From: Lysinibacillus parviboronicapiens
GTDB lineage: Bacteria > Bacillota > Bacilli > Bacillales_A > Planococcaceae
Assembly: GCF_003049575.1 (NCBI RefSeq)
Contig: NZ_PYWI01000021.1
Coordinates: 1 to 64,000, forward strand
DNA: 64,000 nucleotides
Direction: 5' to 3'
The notes beneath the pieces are model-generated. The model was given only the letters and a program-made list of their open reading frames with translations, ran no database searches and was not told the DNA's origin. Below, piece after piece: positions 18,361-27,379 of the stretch (position 1 is the stretch's first letter; every line of letters begins with the position of its first letter). Made by a program: the position numbers and the translations under genes.

Positions 18361-19128
18361 ATGACATCATTATTAAAGGTGCAAAATGTAGGGAAAATGT
18401 ATGGTAAGGGCGCGAATACATTTACAGCGCTATCAAATATAACATTTCAAGTAGATAAAGGTGAGTTTGTTGGTGTAATGGGGCCTTCGGGTGCCGGAAA
18501 ATCCACTTTGCTAAATGTATTAGCGACAATTGATACGCCAACGACAGGCGATATTGTCATCGGTGATGTAAATTTAGCACGCATGAAAGATGCAGAACTC
18601 GCAGATTTTCGTCGAGACAATCTAGGGTTTATCTTCCAAGATTATAATTTACTCGATTCGTTGACGGTTCGTGAAAATATAGTACTACCACTAGCAATTG
18701 CGAAAGTGCCAACTAAGGAAATAAACGAAAGAGTTGATCGGATAGCAGCGTTGTTTGGCATAGGCGATTTGCTCGATAAATACCCGTATCAAATTTCTGG
18801 TGGTCAAAAGCAACGTACGGCATCGTCTCGAGCATTAGTAACTGAGCCGAAGCTTATCTTTGCAGATGAACCAACAGGGGCGTTGGATTCAAAATCAGCG
18901 ACAGATTTACTAGAAAGTTTGAGTGATTTAAATCAATCACAGGCCTCAACAATTATGATGGTTACGCATGATGCCTTTGCGGCAAGCTTCTGCCAACGTA
19001 TTTTATTCATCCAGGATGGGCAGCTTTCTAAAGAAATTCATCGTGGTACACAAACAAGAAAGCAATTTTTCCAAGAGATTTTACAGGTGCTTTCTAGCAT
19101 CGGAGGTGGAGTAAATGACGTTATTTAG
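18361..19128 (+). CDS. Bce/Yxd-type ABC transporter ATP-binding protein
   Basis: The protein has 255 residues. It is the ATPase of a peptide-antibiotic sensing and detoxification transporter of the BceA/YxdL type. Motifs: Walker A GPSGAGKST, Q-loop FIFQDYNLLDSLTVRENI, a signature ISGGQKQR, Walker B LIFADEPTGALDSK, H-loop VTHD. These blocks are characteristic of the LolD/MacB-like subfamily. GAAGAGGTGAGC precedes the ATG. It overlaps the permease gene by 14 bp. The tandem repeats upstream suggest two-component control. Confidence 0.9.
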   Translation: MTSLLKVQNVGKMYGKGANTFTALSNITFQVDKGEFVGVMGPSGAGKSTLLNVLATIDTPTTGDIVIGDVNLARMKDAELADFRRDNLGFIFQDYNLLDSLTVRENIVLPLAIAKVPTKEINERVDRIAALFGIGDLLDKYPYQISGGQKQRTASSRALVTEPKLIFADEPTGALDSKSATDLLESLSDLNQSQASTIMMVTHDAFAASFCQRILFIQDGQLSKEIHRGTQTRKQFFQEILQVLSSIGGGVNDVI

Positions 19129-20986
19129 CTTAGCTCGAAAAAATATACAGCGTAATTTGTCAAATTACTTTTTATATATTGCTTCGATGGTATTTAGTAT
19201 CGTGATTTACTTCACATTTGTAACATTAAAATATAATGAAGATATTTCTTCCGTAACAGGAATGTCAAAGCAAATTAAAGGGCTGATGAGTGCATCATCG
19301 GTTGTACTATTATTCTTTATAATTATTTTTATTGCGTATTCGAATTCGTTTTTTATGAAGAAGCGAAAAAAAGAGGTAGCGCTCTATTCGCTACTTGGCG
19401 TGCGTAAGCAAAAAATTGGCTTAATGCTATTTTTTGAGAATCTAGTTATTGGGCTGATATCACTAGTATTAGGCATTGTCATTGGTTTCTTTATGTCAAA
19501 GGTGCTACTTACAATCTTGGTACGCCTTATGGGTTATGAGGTCGTAGCGAATTTACCGTTTTCATCTGAAGCAGTGCTAAATACTGCAGGGATTTTTGCA
19601 CTGTTGTTCTTATTCACTTCATTACAGGGTTATCGAGTAATTTATCAGTTTAAGCTGATTGATTTATTCCATGCAGAAAAGCAGGGGGAGAAAATTCCTC
19701 GTGCATCATTCGTAGCGGCTATTCTTGGGACGGCGCTCATTGCATTTGGGTATTATACCGCGGCTGCTGATATTTTTACGAGTTCAATTTGGCGCTTATT
19801 CACAATAATAGGTACACCCCTTATGGTTATTGGTGTAACAATCGCAGGGACATATTTACTGTTCCACAGTGTCAGCGTGTTTGTTCTTACAGCGTTGAAA
19901 AAGGCGACGTCATGGTCGTGGAAAGGCTTGAATCTAATTGGGGTATCGCAACTATTGTATCGTATTCGAGCAAATGCGAAATCGCTGTCTATCATTGCTA
20001 TACTAAGTGCAACGACTATTACAGCAGGTGGTGGCGTTTTTGGAATGTATTACAATACAGAAGCGTCAGTACGTCAAATGTTACCAAATACGTTCATGTG
20101 GAAAGGCGAGCCTGTCGAGTTTTCGCAAGAAAATGTGTTGTACAATGAATCACTTACCGCGAAAAGCTTACGCGTTGATAATGAATTTGCATTTTTTGAA
20201 TATACATTATTAAAGGAATCTGATTACAATCGTTTAGCAAAATTGCAGGGAAAAGACCGTGAATTACAAATTGCAGATGGTTCTACAATCCTACTGGATG
20301 CTAGTTATGATGAACGTTTTTCGCATGATTTTACAGGTGAAAAATTTAAATTACAGAACGGTGATTCTTTCCATGTCGATGAAATGTATACAGATAGTGT
20401 GTTAAACTTTATTGCAGCTGGTACGGTTCTTGTAGTCAATGACAAAGAGTTTGCAGCAGCAAATGCAGATGATGTTAAGTTGCAGGTAGTGGGTATGGAC
20501 AATGACTTAAAGCAACTGAACGTGTCTAAGGAGATTTACCAACAGCTTTCAAGTGATCACCAAGAGGGATTTTCAAGCGTACCGCAAAGCTATAAAGACA
20601 GTATCGCTACAGTTGGATCACTACTATTTGTGGGGAGCTTTTTAGGGCTCGTATTCCTAGCGTCTACTGGTAGCATCATTTACTTTAAAATCTTAACTGA
20701 AGCAGAAGAAGATCAGGCGAAATATGCCATTTTAAATAAGATTGGTGTCAACAGTAAACAAATATTGAAAACTGTTGCGGGGCAGGTAGCTGTGATATTT
20801 GGAGCTCCTCTCGTTGTGGGCATCGTGCATAGTTCATTTGCCCTGATAGCATTTTCGAAGTTATTTAATATGAATATGACTAAGCCAGTTATTTTATGGA
20901 TGGTCGCATATTCAGCAATCTATGGTTTATATTATATCTTCACAGTACGATCATTTTATAAAATTGTGAGACAGGGGGCCAAATAA
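19115..20986 (+). CDS. Bce/Yxd-type ABC transporter permease with large extracellular domain
   Basis: The protein has 623 residues. It follows the BceB architecture: TM1 near residues 18-38, two FtsX-like segments up to ~residue 310, a large extracellular domain at about 320-500, and three C-terminal membrane helices (FVGSFLGLVFLASTGSIIYF, VAVIFGAPLVVGIVHSSFAL and the last segment). The start is embedded in the ATPase 3' end with GGAGGTGG upstream. It should act with the ATPase against cationic or cell-wall-active peptides such as bacitracin or defensin-like molecules. The actual drug cannot be read. The next gene, of YxeA type, starts one base after its stop. Confidence 0.88.
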   Translation: MTLFSLARKNIQRNLSNYFLYIASMVFSIVIYFTFVTLKYNEDISSVTGMSKQIKGLMSASSVVLLFFIIIFIAYSNSFFMKKRKKEVALYSLLGVRKQKIGLMLFFENLVIGLISLVLGIVIGFFMSKVLLTILVRLMGYEVVANLPFSSEAVLNTAGIFALLFLFTSLQGYRVIYQFKLIDLFHAEKQGEKIPRASFVAAILGTALIAFGYYTAAADIFTSSIWRLFTIIGTPLMVIGVTIAGTYLLFHSVSVFVLTALKKATSWSWKGLNLIGVSQLLYRIRANAKSLSIIAILSATTITAGGGVFGMYYNTEASVRQMLPNTFMWKGEPVEFSQENVLYNESLTAKSLRVDNEFAFFEYTLLKESDYNRLAKLQGKDRELQIADGSTILLDASYDERFSHDFTGEKFKLQNGDSFHVDEMYTDSVLNFIAAGTVLVVNDKEFAAANADDVKLQVVGMDNDLKQLNVSKEIYQQLSSDHQEGFSSVPQSYKDSIATVGSLLFVGSFLGLVFLASTGSIIYFKILTEAEEDQAKYAILNKIGVNSKQILKTVAGQVAVIFGAPLVVGIVHSSFALIAFSKLFNMNMTKPVILWMVAYSAIYGLYYIFTVRSFYKIVRQGAK

Positions 20987-20987
20987 A

Positions 20988-21347
20988 ATGAAGAAGGTTT
21001 TCTTGGGTATCGGAGCATTATTTATACTGTTCGTGGCAGGTCTAGTCGTGCTTATGACAGTTGACTTTAACCGTTTAAATAAAGACACATATTATGTTCA
21101 TATTACTTCTGATGGCGAAGTAGAGGAATACAAGGCGAGTGACGGACAAATTTTCGAGTTGTATTGGTACGAGCTTCCAGCCATTAATGAGAAGGGTGAA
21201 GAAATGACATTGAGGTTTTCTGCACAGAAAAATTTACGCCATGATGCGTATTTAAAGCTTTATGTGAAAAAAGAAAACGAAGTATCGTCATATGATGAAG
21301 TACAGTTCGATGATATGCCTGCAAAGGTACAAAAACAACTAAAGTAA
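20988..21347 (+). CDS. yxeA: YxeA-family protein
   Basis: The protein has 119 residues, with an N-terminal membrane or signal segment (FLGIGALFILFVAGLVVLM) and an exported domain with YYVHITSDGEVEEYKASDG. This matches the YxeA (DUF1093) family, which in Bacillus subtilis follows the YxdLM transporter. Function of the family is not established. It starts one base after the permease stop, completing a three-gene operon closed by two hairpins at 21356-21432. Confidence 0.85.
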   Translation: MKKVFLGIGALFILFVAGLVVLMTVDFNRLNKDTYYVHITSDGEVEEYKASDGQIFELYWYELPAINEKGEEMTLRFSAQKNLRHDAYLKLYVKKENEVSSYDEVQFDDMPAKVQKQLK

Positions 21348-21355
21348 AAACTAGC

Positions 21356-21432
21356 AAGAAGGTGTCTCAGAATTAATTTCTGAGAACCCTTCTTTCAGAC
21401 TGATGACGGGTTTGTCTTCAGTCTTTTTTTTT
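21356..21432 (+). terminator. Two terminator hairpins after yxeA
   Basis: Hairpin one pairs CTCAGAA with TTCTGAG and AAGAAGG with CCTTCTT. Hairpin two pairs AGACTGA (21397-21403) with TCAGTCT, ending in nine Ts. Confidence 0.85.
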
Positions 21433-21433
21433 A

Positions 21434-21545
21434 TCAAATAGAAGCATCTATATGAAGCTGTTTAATATCCCCTAGCAGACGCTTTTTGCGGGCATGGCTT
21501 CAGTCCCCTCTTCGCATGCTATTCCCGTAGGAAGCTTTGCTCTGT
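21434..21545 (+). repeat. Dispersed repeat, copy 2
   Basis: The stretch containing GACGCTTTTTGCGGGCATGG and CTATTCCCGTAGG parallels the copy at 26760-26895, including the flanking ATCAAATAGAAG...TATATGAA segment. It lies directly downstream of a terminator, as does the third copy. It is non-coding. Confidence 0.6.
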
Positions 21546-21714
21546 AGTGAAAGGCGAATGCCGTCATCCGCATGCACTCCAATCAGCTAGTGTCATCGAG
21601 GCGATGGATAGGATGACGAACAATAAGTAATAATGAATGACATCCATTAGAAATGCTGACATCGAAAAATCATTGAACGTCCTATTTGGGCGTAATAGGT
21701 GAAAGAAGCCGTTC

Positions 21715-21905
21715 ATATACATTATCAAAGAGACATGAAACAAATTTATGCACGTTGAAAAGAAACAATTGAACGTGTATGTGCAGATGCGAAAGAAAAG
21801 CATGGTAAGTGTTGGGCACCCTTACGAGGGATTAAAAAGTTGTTCATGCAGGTGAAGCTCACTTATTGAGAAGCTAGCTTATTGGACATGGAAAAGTCGG
21901 CAGAA
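21715..21905 (+). pseudogene. IS1182-type transposase remnant (C-terminal part)
   Basis: One frame reads ERVCADAKEKHGKCWAPLRG, IKKLFMQVKLTY, then a stop and a short further match. This parallels the C-terminal end of IS1182-family transposases and the second remnant at 28665-28838, which reads HGMRWTTFRGLKKLSMQAML. Several stops and losses show it is dead. A hairpin at 21979-22018 follows, similar in position and sequence style to the hairpin after the other remnant, so the end of the element may be preserved. Confidence 0.7.
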
Positions 21906-21978
21906 AATAGTTGCGCCTAGCGTACACGGTCATTAATAAAATAGGGGCAATTTGCAACGAATATTTCTGATAAAATTT

Positions 21979-22018
21979 CAAAAGGTATTCGGCATATAAT
22001 CATTTCGAATACCTTTTG
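21979..22018. repeat. Inverted repeat downstream of the IS1182 remnant
   Basis: CAAAAGGTATTCG (21979-21991) pairs perfectly with CGAATACCTTTTG (22006-22018). The second IS1182 remnant has a similarly placed hairpin at 28897-28932. It is probably a terminator belonging to the ancestral element. Confidence 0.6.
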
Positions 22019-22092
22019 TATGAATGTAAAGTGTGCCAGCAACATTCAAGCTCTGGGCAGAAGTTTAGTGAAAGCTTTGGCACGTATTTTTA

Positions 22093-23484
22093 CTACGTTT
22101 TGGCATCTTGGATTGTTTCTTTTAATTGAATATTAACCGTTGTCCCTTTTTGCTCTTCGGAAGTAATGGTCACGGATCCTCCATGAGCTTCTATAATATC
22201 ACGTGCAATAGCCGTACCTAGTCCCGTGCCATGTGTGCGCTCGGTATTTGTACCACGATAGTAGCGTTCAAAAATATGAGTAAGATCTTCAGCGGAAATA
22301 CCGTGGCCATCATCAGAAATTATAATAGAATTCTCTTCGACAAGGACACGAACATTTACCCCTGGTGCATTGTGGAGCAATGCATTGTGTAAAAAATTCA
22401 TGACAGCACGGCGCATAAAGTGCAGGTCAATATTGTGCTGGATAACGTCGGCATTAGCATCAAAATCAATATGGGCTTGCTCGTATTGAGGCATATTGAG
22501 AGTGTCGATTATGATTTCACGTATAAAGTGAACCATATTTACCTCAGTCAAAGTAAGCGGTAACTGCTGATGTCTTAGGCGCATCGTTAAGTTTAAATCA
22601 TCGAGTAAATCTTGCATATGCAATGATTGTTTTTCGATAATTTGGGCGTATTCACTTTGCTCTTGAGGTGTTAAATCCTTATTATTCAATAGTTCTGCAT
22701 AACCTCTAATAGAAGAAAGAGGTGTTTTCATATCGTGTGAGACATTACTTATCCATTCCTCGCGCATTATTTCTAACTGTTTTCGCTCTTGTTCATGCAC
22801 TGCTAATTCGCTCGACACCTCGTTTAAGTTTTCAAATACAGGCTGATAGACACCCTTGGGCGTTTTAATGGGTACGTGTTTATGATTTTTTAAATGTTGA
22901 ATGCGTTCAATCATTGCGTAAAGAGGCTTGGTTAAAGCACGACCGAATAGCCAACCTACAAGAGTCGCCACCAGCAAATCTGCGAAAACGATAAGGAGCC
23001 CATATTTACCGACAAGTTGTAAAGTCGATTCACCAGATATGTGGGCGACATACCTTGAAACACCACTACCTTTGATACCGATTAAATAATTAATATCATC
23101 TTTACTGCCTACATAAACCGTTGTATCAACATCGAACTCCTTATATTTGTAAACTTGAATTAACTCCACAGGTGCATAGTGTGAAAGGGCATTTTCTGGA
23201 GCGAAATGTGAGGCAATGACCTGACCGTTTGTATCGAGCAATTGAATCCATGCGTTTTGTTGATGTAATTGTTGAAGTCCCTCATTACTGACATTACCAG
23301 ACTCATCAACATACTGTTCAAACGCTCGGACAAAGCTTTCCTCATTACTGGTAGTAGCATTATCAAAGTGTCTTACTTGCTGATAGATAAGGAGCCCTAT
23401 GAGAATTGCTGTATTCACAAAAATAACAATGATGACAATGGAGATTACTGAAAATAGAAAACGAGCTGTAAGTCTCCACTTCAT
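22093..23484 (-). CDS. Sensor histidine kinase
   Basis: The protein has 463 residues. TM1 is at ~10-35, an extracytoplasmic domain of about 125 residues follows, TM2 is near 160-185, then HAMP, HisKA with H-box SHDMKTPLSSIRGY, and HATPase with N-box NFLHNALLHN, G1 DDGHGI, F-box FERYYRGT and G2 GTGLGTAIA. It phosphorylates the response regulator whose gene overlaps it by 4 bp (ATGA). The kinases that sense through Bce-type transporters usually have almost no extracellular loop; this one has a real sensor domain, so it may detect its own ligand and might not serve the neighbouring transporter. Confidence 0.9.
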   Translation of the reverse strand: MKWRLTARFLFSVISIVIIVIFVNTAILIGLLIYQQVRHFDNATTSNEESFVRAFEQYVDESGNVSNEGLQQLHQQNAWIQLLDTNGQVIASHFAPENALSHYAPVELIQVYKYKEFDVDTTVYVGSKDDINYLIGIKGSGVSRYVAHISGESTLQLVGKYGLLIVFADLLVATLVGWLFGRALTKPLYAMIERIQHLKNHKHVPIKTPKGVYQPVFENLNEVSSELAVHEQERKQLEIMREEWISNVSHDMKTPLSSIRGYAELLNNKDLTPQEQSEYAQIIEKQSLHMQDLLDDLNLTMRLRHQQLPLTLTEVNMVHFIREIIIDTLNMPQYEQAHIDFDANADVIQHNIDLHFMRRAVMNFLHNALLHNAPGVNVRVLVEENSIIISDDGHGISAEDLTHIFERYYRGTNTERTHGTGLGTAIARDIIEAHGGSVTITSEEQKGTTVNIQLKETIQDAKT

Positions 23485-24203
23485 GTCTGCGCCTCTTTAG
23501 GCACCATAAATTTATAACCAAGTCCTTTGACCGTCGTAATGAAAACAGGCTTTGATGCATCGATTTCAATCTTCTCGCGGAGTCGCCGAATATGCACCAT
23601 GACAGTGTTGTCAGAGCCGAAGAAATCCTCACCCCATACACGTTCAAACAGCGTTTCTTTGCTTAAAATCCGATTTGGATTGTGCATAAAGCAGGCCATT
23701 AAACCAATTTCCTTAGCAGTTAGTTCCAATAAATCGCCGTCTTTATGTACTTCGGTTTCATCACTATTGAGCAGAAAAGGTCCAACCTGCAAGGTTTCCA
23801 ATGTATGAGTTGGCCGTTCGTCTTGTGTTTGATATCCTGCGCGGCGTAGCTGTGCCTTCACACGATAGGCTACCTCTTTTGGGCTAAAGGGCTTTGTAAT
23901 ATAATCATCCCCACCAATGGCAAGGCCTAAAATTTTATCAATCTCCTCTGTTTTAGCCGACATAAAAAGCACAGGTACATGTGATATTTCTCGAATACGT
24001 CGGCATAAATCGTAGCCTTCACCGTCTGGTAGCATCACATCGAGTAGCACGATATTGGGCGAAGTCTGTTGAAAGCTCGCCCAAGCTTCTGAAATTGAGC
24101 CAGCGGTATATATGTGCTTGAAGCCCTCTTTTTGTAAACTAGCCTTTAGAAGATTTGCTAAGTCAGCCTCATCATCCACGACTAAAATAATTGGTTCCTG
24201 CAT
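23481..24203 (-). CDS. OmpR-family response regulator
   Basis: The protein has 240 residues. The receiver domain shows ILVVDDEADLANLL, the phosphorylation aspartate in IVLLDVMLPDGEGYDL, FMSAK and DDYITKPFSPKEV. The C-terminal winged helix shows LELTAKEIGLMACFMHNPNR and the end TVKGLGYKFM. The frame is open to 24320, but the domain begins at ATG 24203 with AAAGGA upstream, so the longer start is rejected. It overlaps the kinase gene by 4 bp. A plausible but unproven target is the repeat pair at 18286-18320. Confidence 0.9.
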   Translation of the reverse strand: MQEPIILVVDDEADLANLLKASLQKEGFKHIYTAGSISEAWASFQQTSPNIVLLDVMLPDGEGYDLCRRIREISHVPVLFMSAKTEEIDKILGLAIGGDDYITKPFSPKEVAYRVKAQLRRAGYQTQDERPTHTLETLQVGPFLLNSDETEVHKDGDLLELTAKEIGLMACFMHNPNRILSKETLFERVWGEDFFGSDNTVMVHIRRLREKIEIDASKPVFITTVKGLGYKFMVPKEAQT

Positions 24204-24644
24204 GCTTTCACACGTCCTTTCATTTTTATTTATGTTCATAACTGATAGATCCTGAATAATTGCGCTTCGCCTGTATATTAGGAAGTTGCTTGGAGCGCAA
24301 TTAGTCATTATAAAATTCATTATAAATGAAACCTGCTAAGAAGACGAAATGTAGTGGAATGTAACTAAAAATTAAATGAGTATTTTAGTAAATGGGCTTC
24401 GATATAGTTAAGGGTAGCGAACAGATCGGATGTAAGGATAAGTCAATTACTAAAACAAAAGGAAGATCACTTGAATACGTCATTGAACATTATTCAGGCT
24501 TTGTACTTCTTATTCGTCCTTAAGGTGTGTCGCATTAACTTAAAGTCAATTGTGTATAAACGTACACAAAGGCCTTTTAATTATATGAAACTTTCCAGGT
24601 AGCCTAAGCGTAGTAATAGTATTAACAATTCAGGAGGAATGACG
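24204..24644. other. Intergenic region with an inverted repeat
   Basis: No gene is visible. At 24550-24569 TTGTGTA and TACACAA form a perfect 7 bp inverted repeat around six bases, followed by AAGGCCTTTT. It lies about 75 bp before the PH-domain gene and could be an operator. Confidence 0.4.
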
Positions 24645-25259
24645 ATGTTTAAAAAAATAGCGGCAGATGCACTAGGGCTTTCAGATATTGGGGTAGTCAT
24701 ATCTCATGAAGATTTTGACAAAACAGATGCGGATGATTTTATCCTGCATGAAATAGACGAGAAAATCTATTTTTTGATTAAAACCAAAGCAGATGAATAT
24801 TGCTTTACAAACCGTGCCCTCATCCATGTAGATGGTGCCAATGCGATGAGTAAAAAGCGATTACTACGTCGCTATGACTATTCAATGTTTAAAGTTAGTG
24901 AGGTTTTTCTCGAAACAGCAGGAACTATTGATCTTGATGTCGAAATTAAGTTTACAATAGGCGATATAAAGCTATCAATCGACATTCATAAGCGTTTTAT
25001 TGATGAAATTAAGGACTTGTATAAGGCGTTACATGCCATTGGTTACGAGCAAAAGCAAAATGCGTACAAGTTTAATGTAGCGGAGCAGAGCCTTACTATT
25101 GCCTCAGCATCAATGGGACGCATTGGTAATGATAATATATCACCCGCGTCGTCATTCAAAGAAATTACAAGCTTCGCAAGTAAATGGATGATAGATCATA
25201 AAGAAAAGTACGTTAAGGAAGACTTCTCACATATTTTCGATTTGTATATTAATAAATAA
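24645..25259 (+). CDS. PH-domain protein, YvbH-like
   Basis: The protein has 204 residues. The first ~125 residues read as a bacterial pleckstrin-homology-like domain of the YvbH type (MFKKIAADALGLSDIGVVIS at the start, then FLIKTKADEYCFTNRALIHV). The rest is a helical oligomerisation-like region. It has no signal peptide or membrane segment. Function of the family is unknown. ATG 24639 is only 1 bp after GGAGGA, so ATG 24645, with AGGAGG at a 7 bp distance, is chosen. It is monocistronic, closed by a hairpin at 25267-25302. Confidence 0.75.
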   Translation: MFKKIAADALGLSDIGVVISHEDFDKTDADDFILHEIDEKIYFLIKTKADEYCFTNRALIHVDGANAMSKKRLLRRYDYSMFKVSEVFLETAGTIDLDVEIKFTIGDIKLSIDIHKRFIDEIKDLYKALHAIGYEQKQNAYKFNVAEQSLTIASASMGRIGNDNISPASSFKEITSFASKWMIDHKEKYVKEDFSHIFDLYINK

Positions 25260-25266
25260 TGATTAT

Positions 25267-25302
25267 AGCTCTCTGCTCGTTTAAGTGGAGAGCTCTCTTT
25301 TA
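25267..25302 (+). terminator. Terminator
   Basis: AGCTCTC (25267-25273) pairs with GAGAGCT (25288-25294), followed by a CTCTTTTA tail. Confidence 0.6.
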
Positions 25303-25364
25303 CCCTTATTTAAGGAGTAAATTTACTACATATAAAAATTTTAGGAATTGGAGAGTGGGTAATC

Positions 25365-26726
25365 ATGATAACCGAATTACAAATACATGAGAAAGTTAAA
25401 CAACCGGAAAATGAGGTCATTGTACAGCAGCCGCAAGCCGTGGAAACATTATTCGTAAATGAGTTTATTGATGGTATTTTAGATCCCCAGCAGAAAATGC
25501 TTGGTCCTGTAAAAGATGGGGGCATGATTATTGCTAACACAACGCCAGGTTGTTGGGGGCCAATGCTAACACCTAGGATTCGTGGCGGCCATGAAGTAAC
25601 AAAGCCTATTTTTGTAGAAGGTGCTGAGGTAGGAGATGCCATTGCCATTACAATTAAGTCGATTCAGGTAACATCTCTTGCAACGTCATCTGGTCATGAT
25701 GAGGCAATTATCGATCGATTTATTGGCGATCCTTTTGTGTCAGTGAAATGCCCAGGCTGCGGTAAGCTTCATCCAAGTACTGTAGTTAAAGGTATTGGAC
25801 CACAGGCAATTCGTTGTTCAACTTGTGATACAGAAACTTCACCATTTAAAATGACAAATGGTTACACAATGGCATTAGATCAAAAGGGCAATATCGGTGT
25901 GACGGTTGGTCGCGAAGGTGCCCGTCGCATTGCACTCGATGCTAAAAATTATATGCGCACACCTGAAAATTCTGTGCAAAATCCAGCTGTTGCTTTGGCA
26001 CCAAGCGATTTAATTGGTATTATGGCAAGAATGCGCCCGTTTTTAGGTCAACTTGGGACAACGCCCTCGAAGGCGATGCCAGACTCCCATAATGCTGGTG
26101 ATTTTGGGTCGTTTTTGATTGGTGCACCACATGAATATGCGTTTACACAAGCTGAACTAGATACACATCGAACAGATGGTCATATGGATATTAGCCGTGT
26201 ACGCGAAGGCGCTACGATTATTTGCCCTGTTAAGGTAACTGGTGGCGGTGTGTATATTGGTGATATGCATGCGATGCAGGGTGATGGAGAAATTGCTGGG
26301 CATACAACAGATGTAGCAGGAATAGTTCAACTTCAGGTGAATGTTTTGAAAAAAGTGACATTAGAAGGTCCAATTATCTTACCGAATGAAGAAGATTTGC
26401 CATATACAGCGAAGCCGTTTACGAAAGAAGAAAAAAAACGTGCTCGTGAGCTTGCTGAAGAATTTGGTGTTAAGCAGGTAGAGGAAGCCTTCCCAGTATC
26501 AGTTGTAGGGTCAGGTACAACATTGAATGAGGCAACAGATAATGCTATTAGTCGAGCTGCACGGTTATTCGAGATGAGCGAGCCGGAGGTCATGAATCGT
26601 GCGACGATTACAGGTTCTATTGAAATCGGTCGTCATCCTGGCGTAGTAACGGCAACCTTCCAAGTGCCGAAAACGATGCTGAAGAAAGCGCGAATTTTTA
26701 AACCAGTGAAAAAACAATATGATTAA
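25365..26726 (+). CDS. Acetamidase/formamidase family protein with inserted zinc-ribbon
   Basis: The protein has 453 residues. It resembles the FmdA/AmdA amidase family, which hydrolyses short amides such as formamide to ammonia and the acid. Recognisable blocks are GPVKDGGMIIANTTPGCWGP, GAEVGDAIAITIKSI, GDFGSFLIGAPHEY-type DSHNAGDFGS, and VTGGGVYIGDMHAMQGDGE. Residues ~125-150 contain CPGCGKLH and CSTCDTE, two CxxC pairs that look like a zinc ribbon, which simple formamidases do not always have. The start has GGAGAGTGGG upstream. It is monocistronic with a terminator at 26734-26759. Confidence 0.82.
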   Translation: MITELQIHEKVKQPENEVIVQQPQAVETLFVNEFIDGILDPQQKMLGPVKDGGMIIANTTPGCWGPMLTPRIRGGHEVTKPIFVEGAEVGDAIAITIKSIQVTSLATSSGHDEAIIDRFIGDPFVSVKCPGCGKLHPSTVVKGIGPQAIRCSTCDTETSPFKMTNGYTMALDQKGNIGVTVGREGARRIALDAKNYMRTPENSVQNPAVALAPSDLIGIMARMRPFLGQLGTTPSKAMPDSHNAGDFGSFLIGAPHEYAFTQAELDTHRTDGHMDISRVREGATIICPVKVTGGGVYIGDMHAMQGDGEIAGHTTDVAGIVQLQVNVLKKVTLEGPIILPNEEDLPYTAKPFTKEEKKRARELAEEFGVKQVEEAFPVSVVGSGTTLNEATDNAISRAARLFEMSEPEVMNRATITGSIEIGRHPGVVTATFQVPKTMLKKARIFKPVKKQYD

Positions 26727-26733
26727 TACAGAG

Positions 26734-26759
26734 CCTGCCTTAAGTGGTAGGCTTTTTTC
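26734..26759 (+). terminator. Terminator
   Basis: GCCTGCC pairs with GGTAGGC (one G-U pair) and is followed by six Ts. Confidence 0.75.
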
Positions 26760-26895
26760 TTTTCAAATGGAAGTAACTATATGAAACCATTGATTTGCGC
26801 TACGGCGGACGCTTTTCGCGGGCATGGCCTCAGACTCCTCATCACTCCGCTCCTGCGGGGTCTTCAGTTCATGCTATTCCCGCAGAAGTCGCCGC
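26760..26895 (+). repeat. Dispersed repeat, copy 3
   Basis: TTGATTTGCGCTACGGCGGA followed by CGCTTTTCGCGGGC is the plus-strand version of the copy at 1-81, and the later CTATTCCCGCAG half matches copy 2. A frame of 72 codons crosses it but has no ribosome binding site and is not credible as a gene. Confidence 0.65.
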
Positions 26896-27145
26896 CTCAT
26901 AGCCGTGTACTTAAGAAGGATAGTAAGGTTCAAATTTTATATTCTTACTATTTTTACGAATATTTAGTGTTGCAAATGAGTGTTTTGTGGTTAGAATAAG
27001 ATATGTTCAAAAAAAGAGCATAACAAATAAACCCAAAATAAAGTAGCTCTTAGCTAAGATGCCCTTAATTTGGATTTTTTATAAGTTTATTCAAACAAAT
27101 AAAGTGTGCCGTTCTGGCTTTGTGGATTTTAAGTTGAATTTTTCT

Positions 27146-27256
27146 GTGGTCCGACCAAATCGAAGTGCTGATGACGCAGTCCGAAAAGCGAAAGGTTATA
27201 TGAAGGAAGGATATAAGGTCAACCAGGACCGATTAATGGCAACATTAGCGAAAAAA
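27146..27256 (+). pseudogene. Group II intron reverse transcriptase remnant
   Basis: The frame reads RPNRSADDAVRKAKGYMKEG followed by YKVNQDRLMATLAKK. This matches the start of the reverse transcriptase palm of group II intron-encoded proteins (FRPNRSADDAV...), but the stretch carrying the catalytic-site strand between EGYK and VNQDRLM is deleted. The sequence stops matching after LAKK. I did not find intron domain V or VI nearby. It is a small dead fragment. Confidence 0.7.
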
Positions 27257-27379
27257 TCTTTGGTAGCTAGGTGGCATAAATATACTGAAAATTGTAAATT
27301 TTATATAATTTTCAGAAATTTTAATTTAAAATAAAATTATGCGAATGTTATTATTAATTAATTTGTAGGGAGGGAAACT

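Noticed and set aside
24204-24320. 39-residue N-terminal extension of the response regulator
   Set aside because: The receiver fold begins at ATG 24203 with an AAAGGA upstream; the extension has no receiver features.
26781-26999. 72-codon frame over the GC-rich repeat
   Set aside because: The sequence is a dispersed repeat, with no ribosome binding site and no protein-like composition.
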